Of a DNA stretch of 64,000 bases, positions 44,635 through 53,067 are shown one piece after another. A model generated the notes under the pieces. The model was not told the DNA's origin and made no database searches. It saw only the letters and a list, made by a program, of their open reading frames with translations. The stretch comes from Erythrobacter sp047872805 (GTDB lineage Bacteria > Pseudomonadota > Alphaproteobacteria > Sphingomonadales > Sphingomonadaceae), in the NCBI RefSeq assembly GCF_047872805.1, contig NZ_JBLQUK010000001.1, positions 682,001 to 746,000 on the forward strand. The letters run 5' to 3'. Made by a program: the position numbers and the translations under genes. Numbering within the stretch: position 1 is the stretch's first letter; every line of letters starts with the position of its first letter.

Positions 44635-45776
44635 TGGCGCAACAAATCCCGGCCCACGACCATGCGCATGATCTGATTGGTGCCTTCGAGGATCGAATGG
44701 ACGCGCAGATCGCGCCAGAAACGTTCGATCGGGTAGTCCTGCAGATAACCATAGCCGCCGTGCAATTGCAGCGCGCGGTCTACGATCGAGGAGCCGTTGT
44801 CGGTCGCCAGCCGCTTGGCCATAGCAGAAAAGCGGGTCTTGTCGGGCGCGTTCTCGGTCACTTTGACTGCGGCCAGATAAAGCAGCGCGCGCGCGGCCTC
44901 CAGATCGGTTGCCATGTCGGCCAGCGTGAACTGGGTGTTCTGGAAATCGGCCACAGCCTTGCCAAACTGGCTGCGTTCCTTGGTGTAACGGATCGCTTCG
45001 TCAAGGCACCTTTGCGCCCCGCCCAGCGAACAGGCGCCGATGTTCAACCGTCCGCCGTCGAGCCCCATCATCGCAATGCGAAACCCTTCGCCTTCGCCGC
45101 CGACGATATTTTCGGCAGGGACGCGGACATCCTCAAGGATAAGCTGTGCGGTCGGCTGCGAATGCCAGCCGAGTTTTTTCTCATTCGCGCCAAAGGAAAC
45201 GCCGGGCATGTCCTTTTCGATCACCATGCAGGTGATGCCCTTGGGCCCATCCTCCCCCGTGCGGACCATTGCGACGTAGATTTCGTTCGAGCCAGCGCCC
45301 GAAATAAACTGTTTGGTGCCGTTCAGTACGTAATGATCACCGTCCCGCTTTGCCGTGGTTTTGAGCGCTGCGGCGTCCGATCCGCTTGATGGCTCGGTCA
45401 GGCAATAGCTGGCAATCTTTTCCATGCCGATGAGATCGGGGAGATATTTGTCCTTCACGGTCTGTGAACCGAAGCGGTCGATCATCCAAGCGGCCATGTT
45501 GTGGATCGAGATGAAAGCGGAGGTGGAGGGGCAGCCATAGGCCATCGCCTCCATGATCAGCGCAGCCTCAAGCCGTCCTAGCCCGATCCCACCCGATTCC
45601 TCCGACACATAGATCGCGCCAAAGCCCAGCTCTGCGGAGCGTTTGATCGTGTCGATGGGAAAAATGTGCTTCTCGTCCCACTCCCCGGCATGCGGCGTGA
45701 TGTTATCGGCGGTGAAACGCTGCGCCATTTCCTGGATCGCAAGCTGATCCTCGGTGAGAGAAAATTGTCCGGTCAT
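44631..45776 (-). CDS. Acyl-CoA dehydrogenase, isobutyryl-CoA type
   Basis: 381 residues from ATG 45776; a longer open frame upstream overlaps the divergent promoter region and is not family-like. FAD-binding YCLTEPSSGSDAA and FISGAGSN are present; the catalytic base is Glu364 in ILEGTNQIM. Operon position with enoyl-CoA hydratase, HIBYL-CoA hydrolase and MmsB points to isobutyryl-CoA (valine) as substrate; a related short branched acyl-CoA is the alternative. First gene of this operon. Confidence 0.92.
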   Translation of the reverse strand: MTGQFSLTEDQLAIQEMAQRFTADNITPHAGEWDEKHIFPIDTIKRSAELGFGAIYVSEESGGIGLGRLEAALIMEAMAYGCPSTSAFISIHNMAAWMIDRFGSQTVKDKYLPDLIGMEKIASYCLTEPSSGSDAAALKTTAKRDGDHYVLNGTKQFISGAGSNEIYVAMVRTGEDGPKGITCMVIEKDMPGVSFGANEKKLGWHSQPTAQLILEDVRVPAENIVGGEGEGFRIAMMGLDGGRLNIGACSLGGAQRCLDEAIRYTKERSQFGKAVADFQNTQFTLADMATDLEAARALLYLAAVKVTENAPDKTRFSAMAKRLATDNGSSIVDRALQLHGGYGYLQDYPIERFWRDLRVHSILEGTNQIMRMVVGRDLLRQ

Positions 45777-45926
45777 GGGCAATGCTCTAACCGGGTTGAG
45801 AAGCTTAGAAAAGGGCGCGCGGCCTGCTTTGTTTGTTAGGTCCTGACCCTTGGGCAGTTTCGCCGGAATGCGCCGGAACTGCCGAAAAGACGTAACCGAA
45901 TCGCGAGCAATCGCGTATCTATCGCT

Positions 45927-46346
45927 ATGATCATGGATTCGCCCGTAACCCGTCCGCGCCTTGTGCTGGTTTACAATGCCGACAGCGGCATCATCAATGC
46001 GTTGATGCATGCGGTGCACAAGCAGATATTTCCATCGAGCTATCCCTGCTCGCTATGCGCGATCACCTATGGCGCGGTGTCGATGCGGGGCGAATGGCGG
46101 CGATTTCTCGACAGTCTGCCGATGGACATTGTGATTCATCACAAGGATGATTTTGCCGCCGCTTTTCCTGGTCACGGCATTGCGCTGCCAGCGGTTCTGG
46201 TTGCCGATAGCGACGCCAAGCCAAAGGTCCTGATTGCGGCCGAGGAACTCGATGCGATGACGGACGCGGCGCAATTGATGGAGCGGGTGGAAGAGGCATT
46301 GATCAGCGAACAGGTGTTCGGCGTGAATATGCGCGACGTGGCCTAA
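45927..46346 (+). CDS. Small CxxC-containing protein of unknown function
   Basis: 139 residues; ATG codons at 45927 and 45933 are both plausible. LVLVYNADSGIINALMHAVHK is followed by YPCSLCAITYGAVSMRGEWRRFL, where a CxxC pair after a beta-helix start recalls thiol/thioredoxin-fold proteins, but the match is too weak to name. No signal peptide. It lies divergent to the acyl-CoA dehydrogenase and converges with, and slightly overlaps, the RidA gene. Confidence 0.72.
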   Translation: MIMDSPVTRPRLVLVYNADSGIINALMHAVHKQIFPSSYPCSLCAITYGAVSMRGEWRRFLDSLPMDIVIHHKDDFAAAFPGHGIALPAVLVADSDAKPKVLIAAEELDAMTDAAQLMERVEEALISEQVFGVNMRDVA

Positions 46347-46729
46347 CCGATCAACGCTTCTGCTTCGATCTCGATCTTCCATTCTTTCCGGCAGAGCCAT
46401 GCTACGCCTGCCATGGTGGCGGCGGGCCGCGCCTGCCCGAACCAGCGCGCATGGACCGCGCCAACGGCAGCCTGATCGCCGAAATCGGTGAGCAACATCC
46501 GCGTGCGCACGACATCGCTGGCTGAACCGCCCAGCTCCTCAATCGCGGCGACAATGATGGCGCAGCACCGGTCGGCCTGTTCGGCGGCGCCCCCGGGTGT
46601 GGTCGAACCGTCGGGCTCAACCGGTCCGGTGCCTGCGACCACGATCCGGTTGCCGACCCGCACCGCGCGGCAGAACCCGAACTGCGCCTCATAGGGGGAG
46701 CCCGAGGAAACGCGCCGCCGGCCAATCAT
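46343..46729 (-). CDS. RidA-family (YjgF/UK114) protein
   Basis: 128 residues of the RidA superfamily, trimeric enamine/imine deaminases that clear 2-aminoacrylate, or related clade members with other roles. The key Arg lies in DVVRTRMLLTDFGD, and AAIEELGGSASDVVRTRM is the usual helix. The C-terminal IEIEAEALIG matches. Its ATG overlaps the stop of the upstream I78-inhibitor gene. The RidA clade is uncertain. Confidence 0.87.
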   Translation of the reverse strand: MIGRRRVSSGSPYEAQFGFCRAVRVGNRIVVAGTGPVEPDGSTTPGGAAEQADRCCAIIVAAIEELGGSASDVVRTRMLLTDFGDQAAVGAVHARWFGQARPAATMAGVAWLCRKEWKIEIEAEALIG

Positions 46730-47043
46730 CCGCAGGTGACCTGGGTGATGATCATCGCGTCATCATAGCGGATATTCACCCGGTCCTCGCGGTAATCCAT
46801 CGTCCATGCCGAATTGGGCGGGCCCCAGCGGAGCGTGCGCGCCTTGCTTGCGGCAAGGATCGCCGCGCCGCTCGCGGTGCTGGCCTGCTGGCCAATGTAT
46901 GATTGCGCCGCCGCAGCATCGCAGTTGCCGGGTGCTGGGCGCGCTGGTTCAAGAGGGGCCTGTGCTGCGGGCGGAGCAGAGCTGCCTGTGCAGCCGATCA
47001 GAGCAAGCGTGGCGGGCACACAGAGGGCAATCTGGCGGATCAT
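46726..47043 (-). CDS. I78-family peptidase inhibitor lipoprotein
   Basis: 105 residues with a lipobox (LALIGC, lipidated Cys at about 18). The mature part CDAAAAQSYIGQQ and ASKARTLRWGPPNSAWTMDYREDRVNIRYDD is the I78 inhibitor signature; these proteins inhibit serine proteases with a loop around the Trp-Gly-Pro segment. It is likely anchored in the envelope. I chose ATG 47043 since the upstream part is not family-like. Confidence 0.82.
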   Translation of the reverse strand: MIRQIALCVPATLALIGCTGSSAPPAAQAPLEPARPAPGNCDAAAAQSYIGQQASTASGAAILAASKARTLRWGPPNSAWTMDYREDRVNIRYDDAMIITQVTCG

Positions 47044-47053
47044 CACAAGGCTC

Positions 47054-47521
47054 CTAACTGCATTTTTTGCGCGGGTATTCGTCTGCCACCTTGGGGGCGG
47101 TGCCATCGGATGTGTGGAGCAAGGTCTGCCCGCCTTTCTCGACCAGCGAGAGCCGCAGAACATTGACCCAGGTTTCGCCTTCGCCCTCCATCACCAGGTC
47201 GGCGACTGCATCATCGCCATCCTGCCCGACGCCCGCAACCTGACCAAAGCTTTCGTAAAAGGTGATCGAACGCGGGGCGATTTCCATGCGCATGTCGCTG
47301 TCGCGCGAACAGGTGCCGCCGACATAATCCCAAACGCCAAGATAGCGCGCGGGGATCATCCCCGGAGTATCGGCCGGAGGCGGCCCGGCACCATCGCCGA
47401 GCCCGCCGTCCGGCTCGACCGGGATAGGCGTTTCGGAAGGCACGGTCTCATCTGCTGGTTCGGGTGCTCCCCCGCAGGAAGCCAGCGCGAGGGCGAGGAA
47501 CGCTGCAAAGGTTACCCGCAC
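47054..47521 (-). CDS. Predicted lipoprotein of unknown function
   Basis: 155 residues from GTG 47521, chosen because it starts a signal sequence (MRVTFAAFLALALASC, lipobox with Cys16) and lies five bases after the mmsA stop. A proline/acidic linker (about 18-50) leads to a compact domain with YLGVWDYVGGTCSRDSDMRMEI and FGQVAGVGQDGDD, reminiscent of small beta-barrel or lipocalin-like proteins. No family named. Confidence 0.7.
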   Translation of the reverse strand: MRVTFAAFLALALASCGGAPEPADETVPSETPIPVEPDGGLGDGAGPPPADTPGMIPARYLGVWDYVGGTCSRDSDMRMEIAPRSITFYESFGQVAGVGQDGDDAVADLVMEGEGETWVNVLRLSLVEKGGQTLLHTSDGTAPKVADEYPRKKCS

Positions 47522-47526
47522 CGCGC

Positions 47527-49020
47527 CTACCCCATCGTCGGAATGACAAAGGCGTTTGCGCCATCGGGTGAGCCATCGGGCCAGCGCTGAGTGATCTTCT
47601 TCTTCTTGGTCCAGAAGGCGAGGCCATCGGTCCCGTATTGGTCGATGTCGCCAAATCCCGAACGCTTCCACCCGCCAAAGCTGTGATAGGCGACCGGCAC
47701 CGGGATCGGCACGTTGATCCCAACCATGCCGACATTCACCCGGCTCGCAAATTCGCGCGCGGCGTGGCCGTTGCGGGTGAAGATCGCGACCCCGTTGCCA
47801 TATTGATGCTCGCTTGGCAGGCGCACCGCGTGTTCAAAATCATCAGCGCGCACGATCTGGAGCACGGGGCCGAAGATTTCCTCCTGATAGCTCTTCATCT
47901 GCGGGGTCACCCGGTCGATCAGGGTTGGCCCGACAAAGAAGCCCTTCTCATGCCCCTGCAGGCTGAACCCGCGCCCGTCGATCACGATTTCCGCGCCCTC
48001 TTCCTCAGCGGTGGTGATCCATTGTTCGATCCGCGCCTTGTGTTCGGGCGTGACCACCGGGCCGTAATGCGCGTCGGGATCGGTCGAAACGCCAATGCGC
48101 AGGGCGTGGATCGCCGGGATCAGCTTCTCGCGCAGGCGGTTGGCCGTGTCCTCGCCCACCGGCACCACCACCGGCAGCGCCATGCAGCGTTCACCCGCCG
48201 AACCAAAGGCCGCGCCTGCCAGATCGTTCACCACCTGATCGAGATCGGCGTCGGGCATCACGATCCCGTGGTTCTTCGCCCCGCCGAAAGCCTGCACCCG
48301 TTTTCCGTTCTGCGCGCCGCGGTGATAGATGTAATGCGCGATATCGGACGATCCGACAAAGCTGATCGCCGGAATATCGGGATGGTCAAGGATCGCGTCG
48401 ACCATTTCCTTGTCCCCGTGGACGACCTGCAGCAGCCCCTCTGGCGCGCCCGCTTCGACGAACAGCTGCGCCAGCCGCACCGGAACGCTGGGATCGCGCT
48501 CTGACGGTTTCAGGATAAACGCATTGCCCGCCGCGATTGCCATGCCGAACATCCACATCGGGATCATCGCCGGGAAATTGAACGGAGTGATGCCTGCCCC
48601 AATCCCCAGCGGTTGACGCATCGAATAGACATCGATCCCCGGCCCCGCGCCTTGGGTGTATTCGCCTTTCAGCACCTGCGGGATACCACAGGCGAATTCG
48701 ATCACTTCGAGGCCCCGCTGCACATCGCCCTTGGCATCGTCGACCACTTTGCCATGTTCGGATGCGAGCAGTTCGGCAAGGCTCTGCATGTTCGCCTCGA
48801 TCAGTTCCTTGAAGCGGAACATCACGCGGGCGCGTTTCTGAGGGTTGGTCGCGGCCCAGCCGGGCTGGACCTGCTTGGCGGTCGCCACCGCGCGTTCCAG
48901 CAGCGCCGCATCGCCCAGCGCGACCTCGGCCTGCACCTCGCCGGTCGAAGGGTTCCAGACTTGATGTTTGCGAGTTGGCGCGGGGGTGTCGCCGAGGATG
49001 AAATGGTCGATCTGACGCAT
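47527..49020 (-). CDS. mmsA: Methylmalonate-semialdehyde dehydrogenase (CoA-acylating)
   Basis: 497 residues from ATG 49020 with GGAGA seven bases upstream. An aldehyde dehydrogenase fold with catalytic Cys279 in FGSAGERCMALPV; PLGIGAGITPFNFPAMIPMWMF and FVGSSDIAHYIY are MmsA-like. It converts methylmalonate semialdehyde to propionyl-CoA, the step after MmsB. It lies apart from the mmsB operon, separated by the lipoprotein, inhibitor and RidA genes and a plus-strand gene. Confidence 0.94.
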   Translation of the reverse strand: MRQIDHFILGDTPAPTRKHQVWNPSTGEVQAEVALGDAALLERAVATAKQVQPGWAATNPQKRARVMFRFKELIEANMQSLAELLASEHGKVVDDAKGDVQRGLEVIEFACGIPQVLKGEYTQGAGPGIDVYSMRQPLGIGAGITPFNFPAMIPMWMFGMAIAAGNAFILKPSERDPSVPVRLAQLFVEAGAPEGLLQVVHGDKEMVDAILDHPDIPAISFVGSSDIAHYIYHRGAQNGKRVQAFGGAKNHGIVMPDADLDQVVNDLAGAAFGSAGERCMALPVVVPVGEDTANRLREKLIPAIHALRIGVSTDPDAHYGPVVTPEHKARIEQWITTAEEEGAEIVIDGRGFSLQGHEKGFFVGPTLIDRVTPQMKSYQEEIFGPVLQIVRADDFEHAVRLPSEHQYGNGVAIFTRNGHAAREFASRVNVGMVGINVPIPVPVAYHSFGGWKRSGFGDIDQYGTDGLAFWTKKKKITQRWPDGSPDGANAFVIPTMG

Positions 49021-49394
49021 GGGAAGTCTCCTGTCTCTTGCGACCATCCAATGACGATACGCAGCGTTTGAGGCAAGGGGGTGCGGCCTGCCTAATTTGC
49101 TGGGCGGGGGGCCAGGCAACGATCTGATCGCGGAATACAACAGCGCAGGCACGATGCTTGACCGCTATGTCCACGGTGTGTCAGGAGGTGATGATCCGGC
49201 GATTGCCTATCCGGGCTCCAATGCCGATCACACCGTTGCCGAATATCTCTACGCCGACAGGCTTGGTTCGATTGTGGCGAGCTTCAACCGGAGCGGCGGG
49301 CTGGAGACGATCAATGCCTATGACGAGTTCGGGATGCCCGGCTCTGCGGGCGGGACGCAGAACAGCGGCAGGTTCCGTTACAGCGAGCCTCGCA

Positions 49395-49413
49395 GAGGTG
49401 CCGGGGGCACCTC
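49395..49413 (+). repeat. REP-like hairpin 1 inside the Rhs remnant
   Basis: GAGGTGCC-GGG-GGCACCTC, a perfect eight-base stem with GGG loop, flanked by further imperfectly paired GCGAGC/GCTCGC-like bases. It interrupts the conserved RY-TGQ segment of the Rhs core. Confidence 0.7.
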
Positions 49414-49461
49414 GAGAAGCGAGCGCAGATATATATCCCCGAAATCGGGCTGCGCGGGCTT

Positions 49462-49482
49462 CCTTATGCCCCCGGCATAAGG
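49462..49482 (+). repeat. REP-like hairpin 2 inside the Rhs remnant
   Basis: CCTTATGCC-CCC-GGCATAAGG, a perfect nine-base stem with CCC loop. An outer GCGGGC/GCTCGC pairing can be drawn. It lies between IYIPEIGLR and YHYKARAYS of the Rhs core and shifts the frame. Confidence 0.7.
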
Positions 49483-50184
49483 TTCCTGCTCGCTATCACT
49501 ACAAGGCGCGTGCCTACTCGCCGGGGCTCGGGCGGTTCATGCAGACCGACCCGATCGGATATGGCGATGGGCTCAATATGTATGGGTATGTGGGGAATGA
49601 TCCGGTGAACAGGGTGGATCCGTTCGGATTACAGGATGAGCTGCCTGATCCATGCAACGGAGGACCAGGTATTTGTGTAACCCCTGGCGAAGATGATTGT
49701 GTTGGCGTCTGCGCCTATCCTGGTGATTCGATTCTTGACGATTTATTCCCGGGAGTATTCCCCTCGGTCCCCACTCCCAACCTCGGCCCGGGCCTTGGGA
49801 ACGAGATTGTCGTAACAGGAAGAAGGCCGCAAAGTGATGAGCCTGAGGATTCGATAGACTGGTCGAAGTTGGGCCAGTGCCTTCAAGACAGTGCCCTCAA
49901 TCATTATGGGCTGGGTGCTGCAACAGCTGCTTCAGGAGCTGCCGCGATACCGCTTCCTAAGGCTATTGTGCCGCCTTATCGAGAGATTGGGGCCAAGACA
50001 ACGAATCTACTCAGTGTTATCGGGCACTATGTTGAGATAAATGTTCCGCGTATGCTCAATAGCAGTAACTTGTTTCGTGTGGCTGGGCGCGCTAATCCTT
50101 ATGTTTTCGGAGCACTTCTTGCAGTGGATGTGGCGGTAATAGGGTATGATACATATCAGTGCTACAACAGTGGAAGCGAATGAT

Positions 50185-50493
50185 ATGGATACTGATGCCG
50201 ATGCAGAGGAGCTTGTTGTCTCTGTGATTGCGAGGCGTAGCGGTCGGAAATTCTGTGAAATATCTCGCGGCTTACGTCTCGTCCAAGATTTGAAGCTCGA
50301 TGGCGACGACGCAATTGATGCTTTGTTGGAAATATCTAAAGTTACCGGCTTGAGTTTGGATGGATTCCAGGCGGACATGTATTTTCACTCTGAACCTAGC
50401 CTTCTATCATTGTTCAAAGCGAAAGAAGGGCCAAAGGCCGAACTAACTGTGGGACAAATTGTGTCTGCTGCGACTTCGGGCGGGACGATTTGA
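50185..50493 (+). CDS. DUF1493-like small protein, immunity candidate
   Basis: 102 residues, acidic. The segment GLRLVQDLKLDGDDAIDALLEI then DGFQADMYFHSEP and LTVGQIVSAA matches the acyl-carrier-like DUF1493 pattern (an LDGDDA-centred helix, a YF-x-PEP-like strand, a TxGxL end). It starts one base after the Rhs tip stop, the standard place for an Rhs immunity gene. The DNA is low in GC like the tip. The toxin-immunity role is inferred from position only. Confidence 0.7.
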   Translation: MDTDADAEELVVSVIARRSGRKFCEISRGLRLVQDLKLDGDDAIDALLEISKVTGLSLDGFQADMYFHSEPSLLSLFKAKEGPKAELTVGQIVSAATSGGTI

Positions 50494-50770
50494 ATAGCGG
50501 GGCTTCCCAATCACCTTGACGATGTAGGTGTATCTTGAATGCGTGCGCACGCCAGATTTAGAAGGCTCGCCTCACACGTTCCTGGTCATCTGACTCCGGC
50601 CTAGTCCGGCCCACCGCCGTCTCATTGAACCCGTTACGCTTCGAGCGAGACACTGCCTCGCAGAGCCATGGCCCATGCGGGACGGTGTTGACGAAGAAAG
50701 TCGAACAAACTCCGTGACTTAGCTGTGACCCGATGGCATTGTTCTCGCAAGGAAAAGCGAGAGATTACAG
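50494..50770. other. Non-coding spacer before the resolvase stub
   Basis: No gene seen in 277 bases. TCTCGC/GCGAGA (around 50742-50763) forms a small stem just before the resolvase ATG. Together with the stub it may be a remnant of a resolvase/res region, but no clear res sub-sites can be read. Confidence 0.35.
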
Positions 50771-50935
50771 ATGCTTATCGGCTACGCACGGACATCGACG
50801 GTGGACCATGTGGCGGGGTTGGAGGCGCAGGAGACGGCGCTCGCTGCAACGGGTTGCACCAAGCTGTTCTGCGAGCAGGCGAGTTCGGTCGGCCAGCGGG
50901 ACCAGCTCGATGCGGTGCTGAACTTCGTGCACTTT
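50771..50935 (+). pseudogene. Serine recombinase (resolvase) N-terminal fragment
   Basis: The first 53 codons read MLIGYARTSTVDHVAGLEAQ, then CEQASSVGQRDQLDAVLNFV, a clear Tn3-type resolvase/invertase N terminus with the active-site Ser in ARTST. At about 50930 the homology stops: the frame runs on into sequence antisense to the VirB2/TrbC gene. The catalytic core and DNA-binding domain are missing, so it is inactive. Confidence 0.82.
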
Positions 50936-51290
50936 AATCGCCGCCTCTCACCGAAGCTCGCGAATACGGACTATTTTCCGACGGTGGCAACTTCTCTCGA
51001 GGCTGCATTTTCTCGCGGTCGAACACAACTTGAACTGGCTGCCTGGGTTCGCCAACACTCCCCATCAGCGCCGCGGCAATCGAGGAAGCCCCGAACAATA
51101 CAAAGCAGCCCAGAATGACCCGAATACTTCCGGCCATCCGCACGCGTCCAGTCAGCATCATGAACCCGGCTATCGCCACCGCCACGATCGCGAGCGCGGT
51201 TGCGATTTCGCCAAGCACCAGCGCTTCGACCCAATCGAGTGACGTGCCGATACCGACCTCTGCTTGTGTCTCGAACAGACTACCACGCAT
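50934..51290 (-). CDS. VirB2/TrbC-family conjugal pilin
   Basis: 118 residues with two hydrophobic segments (about 23-50 and 56-78) around TGRVRMAGSIRVILGCFVLFG, the typical layout of VirB2/TrbC pilins of type IV secretion. The C-terminal 40 residues are polar and may be read-through past a truncation point. It lies 17 bases downstream of a VirB11/TrbB fragment, the trbB-trbC order, but no other transfer gene remains, so it is a relic. Confidence 0.68.
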   Translation of the reverse strand: MRGSLFETQAEVGIGTSLDWVEALVLGEIATALAIVAVAIAGFMMLTGRVRMAGSIRVILGCFVLFGASSIAAALMGSVGEPRQPVQVVFDREKMQPREKLPPSENSPYSRASVRGGD

Positions 51291-51307
51291 GTCCCCATCC
51301 CTCCGCT

Positions 51308-51632
51308 CTAGCCCGCCACCAGCACCTGGCTCACCCGCCGGATGCCGCTGCGCCGTTCGAGCTGCACAAACACATCGACACTCTCGCGCACATAATGCCG
51401 CACATCATCGCGGCTGAGCTTCGATCCGGCCTGCAGCACCAGCAGAGCCAGTTGTTCGGTCGCGCGCTGGGGTGTGTCGGCGTGGATGGTGGTCATCGAT
51501 CCGGGATGCCCGGTGAAGCCCCGCGCGCAGGAAGGTGAACGCCTCGATCCCGCGCAGCTCGCCAAGGATGATGCGGTCCGGTCGCATGCGCAGCGCTGCG
51601 ATCAGCAGGTCCTCGGCGGTGATGCTGTCCTA
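51308..51632 (-). pseudogene. VirB11/TrbB secretion ATPase C-terminal fragment, frameshifted
   Basis: ITAEDLLIAALRMRPDRIILGELRG-type sequence (Walker B region) runs to EAFTFLRAG, then the expected NTGHPGSMTTIHADTP continues in another frame, showing an indel near 51525. After it come QRATEQLALLVLQAG and FVQLERRSGIRRVSQV, the normal VirB11 end. The N-terminal half and Walker A are absent. It is dead and part of a degraded conjugative element. Confidence 0.82.
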
Positions 51633-51895
51633 CATCGCCTCACGGTGTTACGAACGGGGCATGGACGCCCTTCAACCCGCCAGCCATTCCCCCGCCGCGC
51701 GGGCCCTTTCGGGTGACGCTTTGCGGGCTAGGGTGGCGCTTGGGACGCACAAGGGCGACAGTCGTGCATATTCGCTTCAGGACCGTGTTCCATGTGTTCC
51801 ATCGTGTAGGGTTTGTCAGCCCGGCTCGGTGCCCTCATGGCAAAAGTGGATTGACGAAACCAGGCATTCGCGACAGATGCGGCCCCGCACGCCAA
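51633..51895. other. Non-coding spacer between conjugation relic and tRNA-Gly
   Basis: 263 bases with no convincing gene. I looked for a copy of the tRNA-Gly 3' end that would mark an integration junction and found none here or near 49.1 kb. Confidence 0.35.
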
Positions 51896-51969
51896 GCGGG
51901 TGTAGCTCAATGGTAGAGCAGCAGCTTCCCAAGCTGACGACGAGGGTTCGATTCCCTTCACCCGCTCCA
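51896..51969 (+). tRNA. tRNA-Gly (CCC)
   Basis: 74-base cloverleaf: acceptor GCGGGTG pairing CACCCGC, D-arm AGCTCAATGGTAGAGC, anticodon CCC at 51928-51930, T-arm GGGTTCGATTCCC and encoded CCA. It borders the mobile-element relics; tRNA-Gly genes are frequent integration sites. Confidence 0.95.
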
Positions 51970-52023
51970 GCGCTGCGTTCCGCGCGCGGGCATGGTCTTT
52001 GCTGTTGCTCCGGGATGACTGGA

Positions 52024-53058
52024 TCACGCGGTTTGCCGGACCACCAGATGCGGCGGCAGCACCAGGCTTTCGGTGTCCTCCCCTGCCAGACGGCGCAGCA
52101 GGAGTTCGACCAATCCCTTGGCCCCGGCGGCAATGTCCTGACGGATCGTGGTCAGCATCGGCACAGTCTGGCTGGCGATGGGCAGATCGTCATAGCTCAC
52201 CACCCGGATCTTTTCCGGCACGGCAATGCCGCGCTTGCGCATTTCCTGCAGACAAGCAGCGGCAATCGCATCGGTTGCAACAAACAGCCCGTCAATTTCA
52301 TCGGCAATTGTGGCCAGATGCGCGGCAATCTCGGCTGATACCTGATCGGGGGACAAATGGGTGCGTAAACACCGGATCGGAACCCCATGCTTGCCCGCAA
52401 TCTCCACCGCGCCCGCATAGCGCGCGGCAAATTCGATCGGGTCCGGGTCGCCGAGAAAGGCGAGGTTCCTCGATCCTGCCGCGATCAGACGTTCCGCAGC
52501 CAGTTTGCCGCCCAAACGGTTGTCGGTGCCCACAACGCAGTGGCGCTGCCCTTCTTGATGATTGCCCCACACCACCATGGGCAGATAGCCGTCAGCAACG
52601 TCCTCTATCCGCTCGAACTGATCGGACTGGCCGATCACCACCACGCCGTCGATCATGCCGGAACCGATGAAGCGTTCAAGCCAGTCTTCGTCCGCGCTCG
52701 GCACGACCCGGCGCAGCATCAGGTCATAGCCTTTTTGCGTCAGCTCATCGGCCAGATAGCCCAGCAAGGTCATGAAGAAAGTGTCGGAAATCTGCTGGCG
52801 GACATCATGGCCGAGCGGGATCGCCACCCCGATCACCCCGGTTTTCTGGCGTCTGAGGCGGCTGGCCATCTGATTGGGGTGAAAACCGTGTTCGCGGGCA
52901 ATCGCCTCAATCCGCTTGCGCGTCTTGGTGTTGACCAGGCTGTTGCCTGACAGCGCCCGCGAAACCGTGCCTGCCGACACGCCGGCGATCCGGGCGAGGT
53001 CGGTTATCGTGCGGACAGGCCGCGGCGGTTGTTCGGGGGAGGGCGTGCAGTCGGGCAT
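52024..53058 (-). CDS. LacI-family regulator of the sucrose locus
   Basis: 344 residues. The LacI helix-turn-helix is TITDLARIAGVSAGTVSRALSGN at about 17-40 with the hinge HPNQMASRLRRQ; a periplasmic-binding-protein-like sugar domain follows (VVIGQSDQFERI, VVGTDNRLGG, VVSYDDLPIA). It is co-transcribed with the MFS transporter (nine bases). It probably represses the locus by binding the TTGCAAnCGnTTGCAA operators at 54471-54514 and is released by a sugar, likely sucrose or a fructoside. Confidence 0.92.
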   Translation of the reverse strand: MPDCTPSPEQPPRPVRTITDLARIAGVSAGTVSRALSGNSLVNTKTRKRIEAIAREHGFHPNQMASRLRRQKTGVIGVAIPLGHDVRQQISDTFFMTLLGYLADELTQKGYDLMLRRVVPSADEDWLERFIGSGMIDGVVVIGQSDQFERIEDVADGYLPMVVWGNHQEGQRHCVVGTDNRLGGKLAAERLIAAGSRNLAFLGDPDPIEFAARYAGAVEIAGKHGVPIRCLRTHLSPDQVSAEIAAHLATIADEIDGLFVATDAIAAACLQEMRKRGIAVPEKIRVVSYDDLPIASQTVPMLTTIRQDIAAGAKGLVELLLRRLAGEDTESLVLPPHLVVRQTA

Positions 53059-53067
53059 GAGGTGGTT

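Larger units (their letters stand above)
49097..50183 (+). pseudogene. Rhs-repeat C-terminal remnant, truncated and frame-disrupted
   Basis: Conserved Rhs core pieces are split between two frames. Frame one gives DLIAEYNSAGTMLDRYVHG and EYLYADRLGSIVASFN up to GRFRYSE; frame two resumes with HYKARAYSPGLGRFMQTDPIGYGDGLNMYGYVGNDPVN. Between them (49385-49493) lie two hairpins and a stop. No start codon or upstream Rhs repeats exist; the open frame merely begins after the mmsA 5' end. After DPFGLQ comes a variable tip of about 180 residues with the sphingomonad NEIVVTGRR motif and hydrophobic helices, AT-richer than the core. The tip could be an orphan toxin domain. Confidence 0.8.

Noticed and set aside
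51896..51969. Search for a duplicated tRNA-Gly 3' end as an attachment site
   Set aside because: No copy of the T-arm/acceptor sequence was seen near 49.1 kb or elsewhere in the island, so no att pair is claimed.
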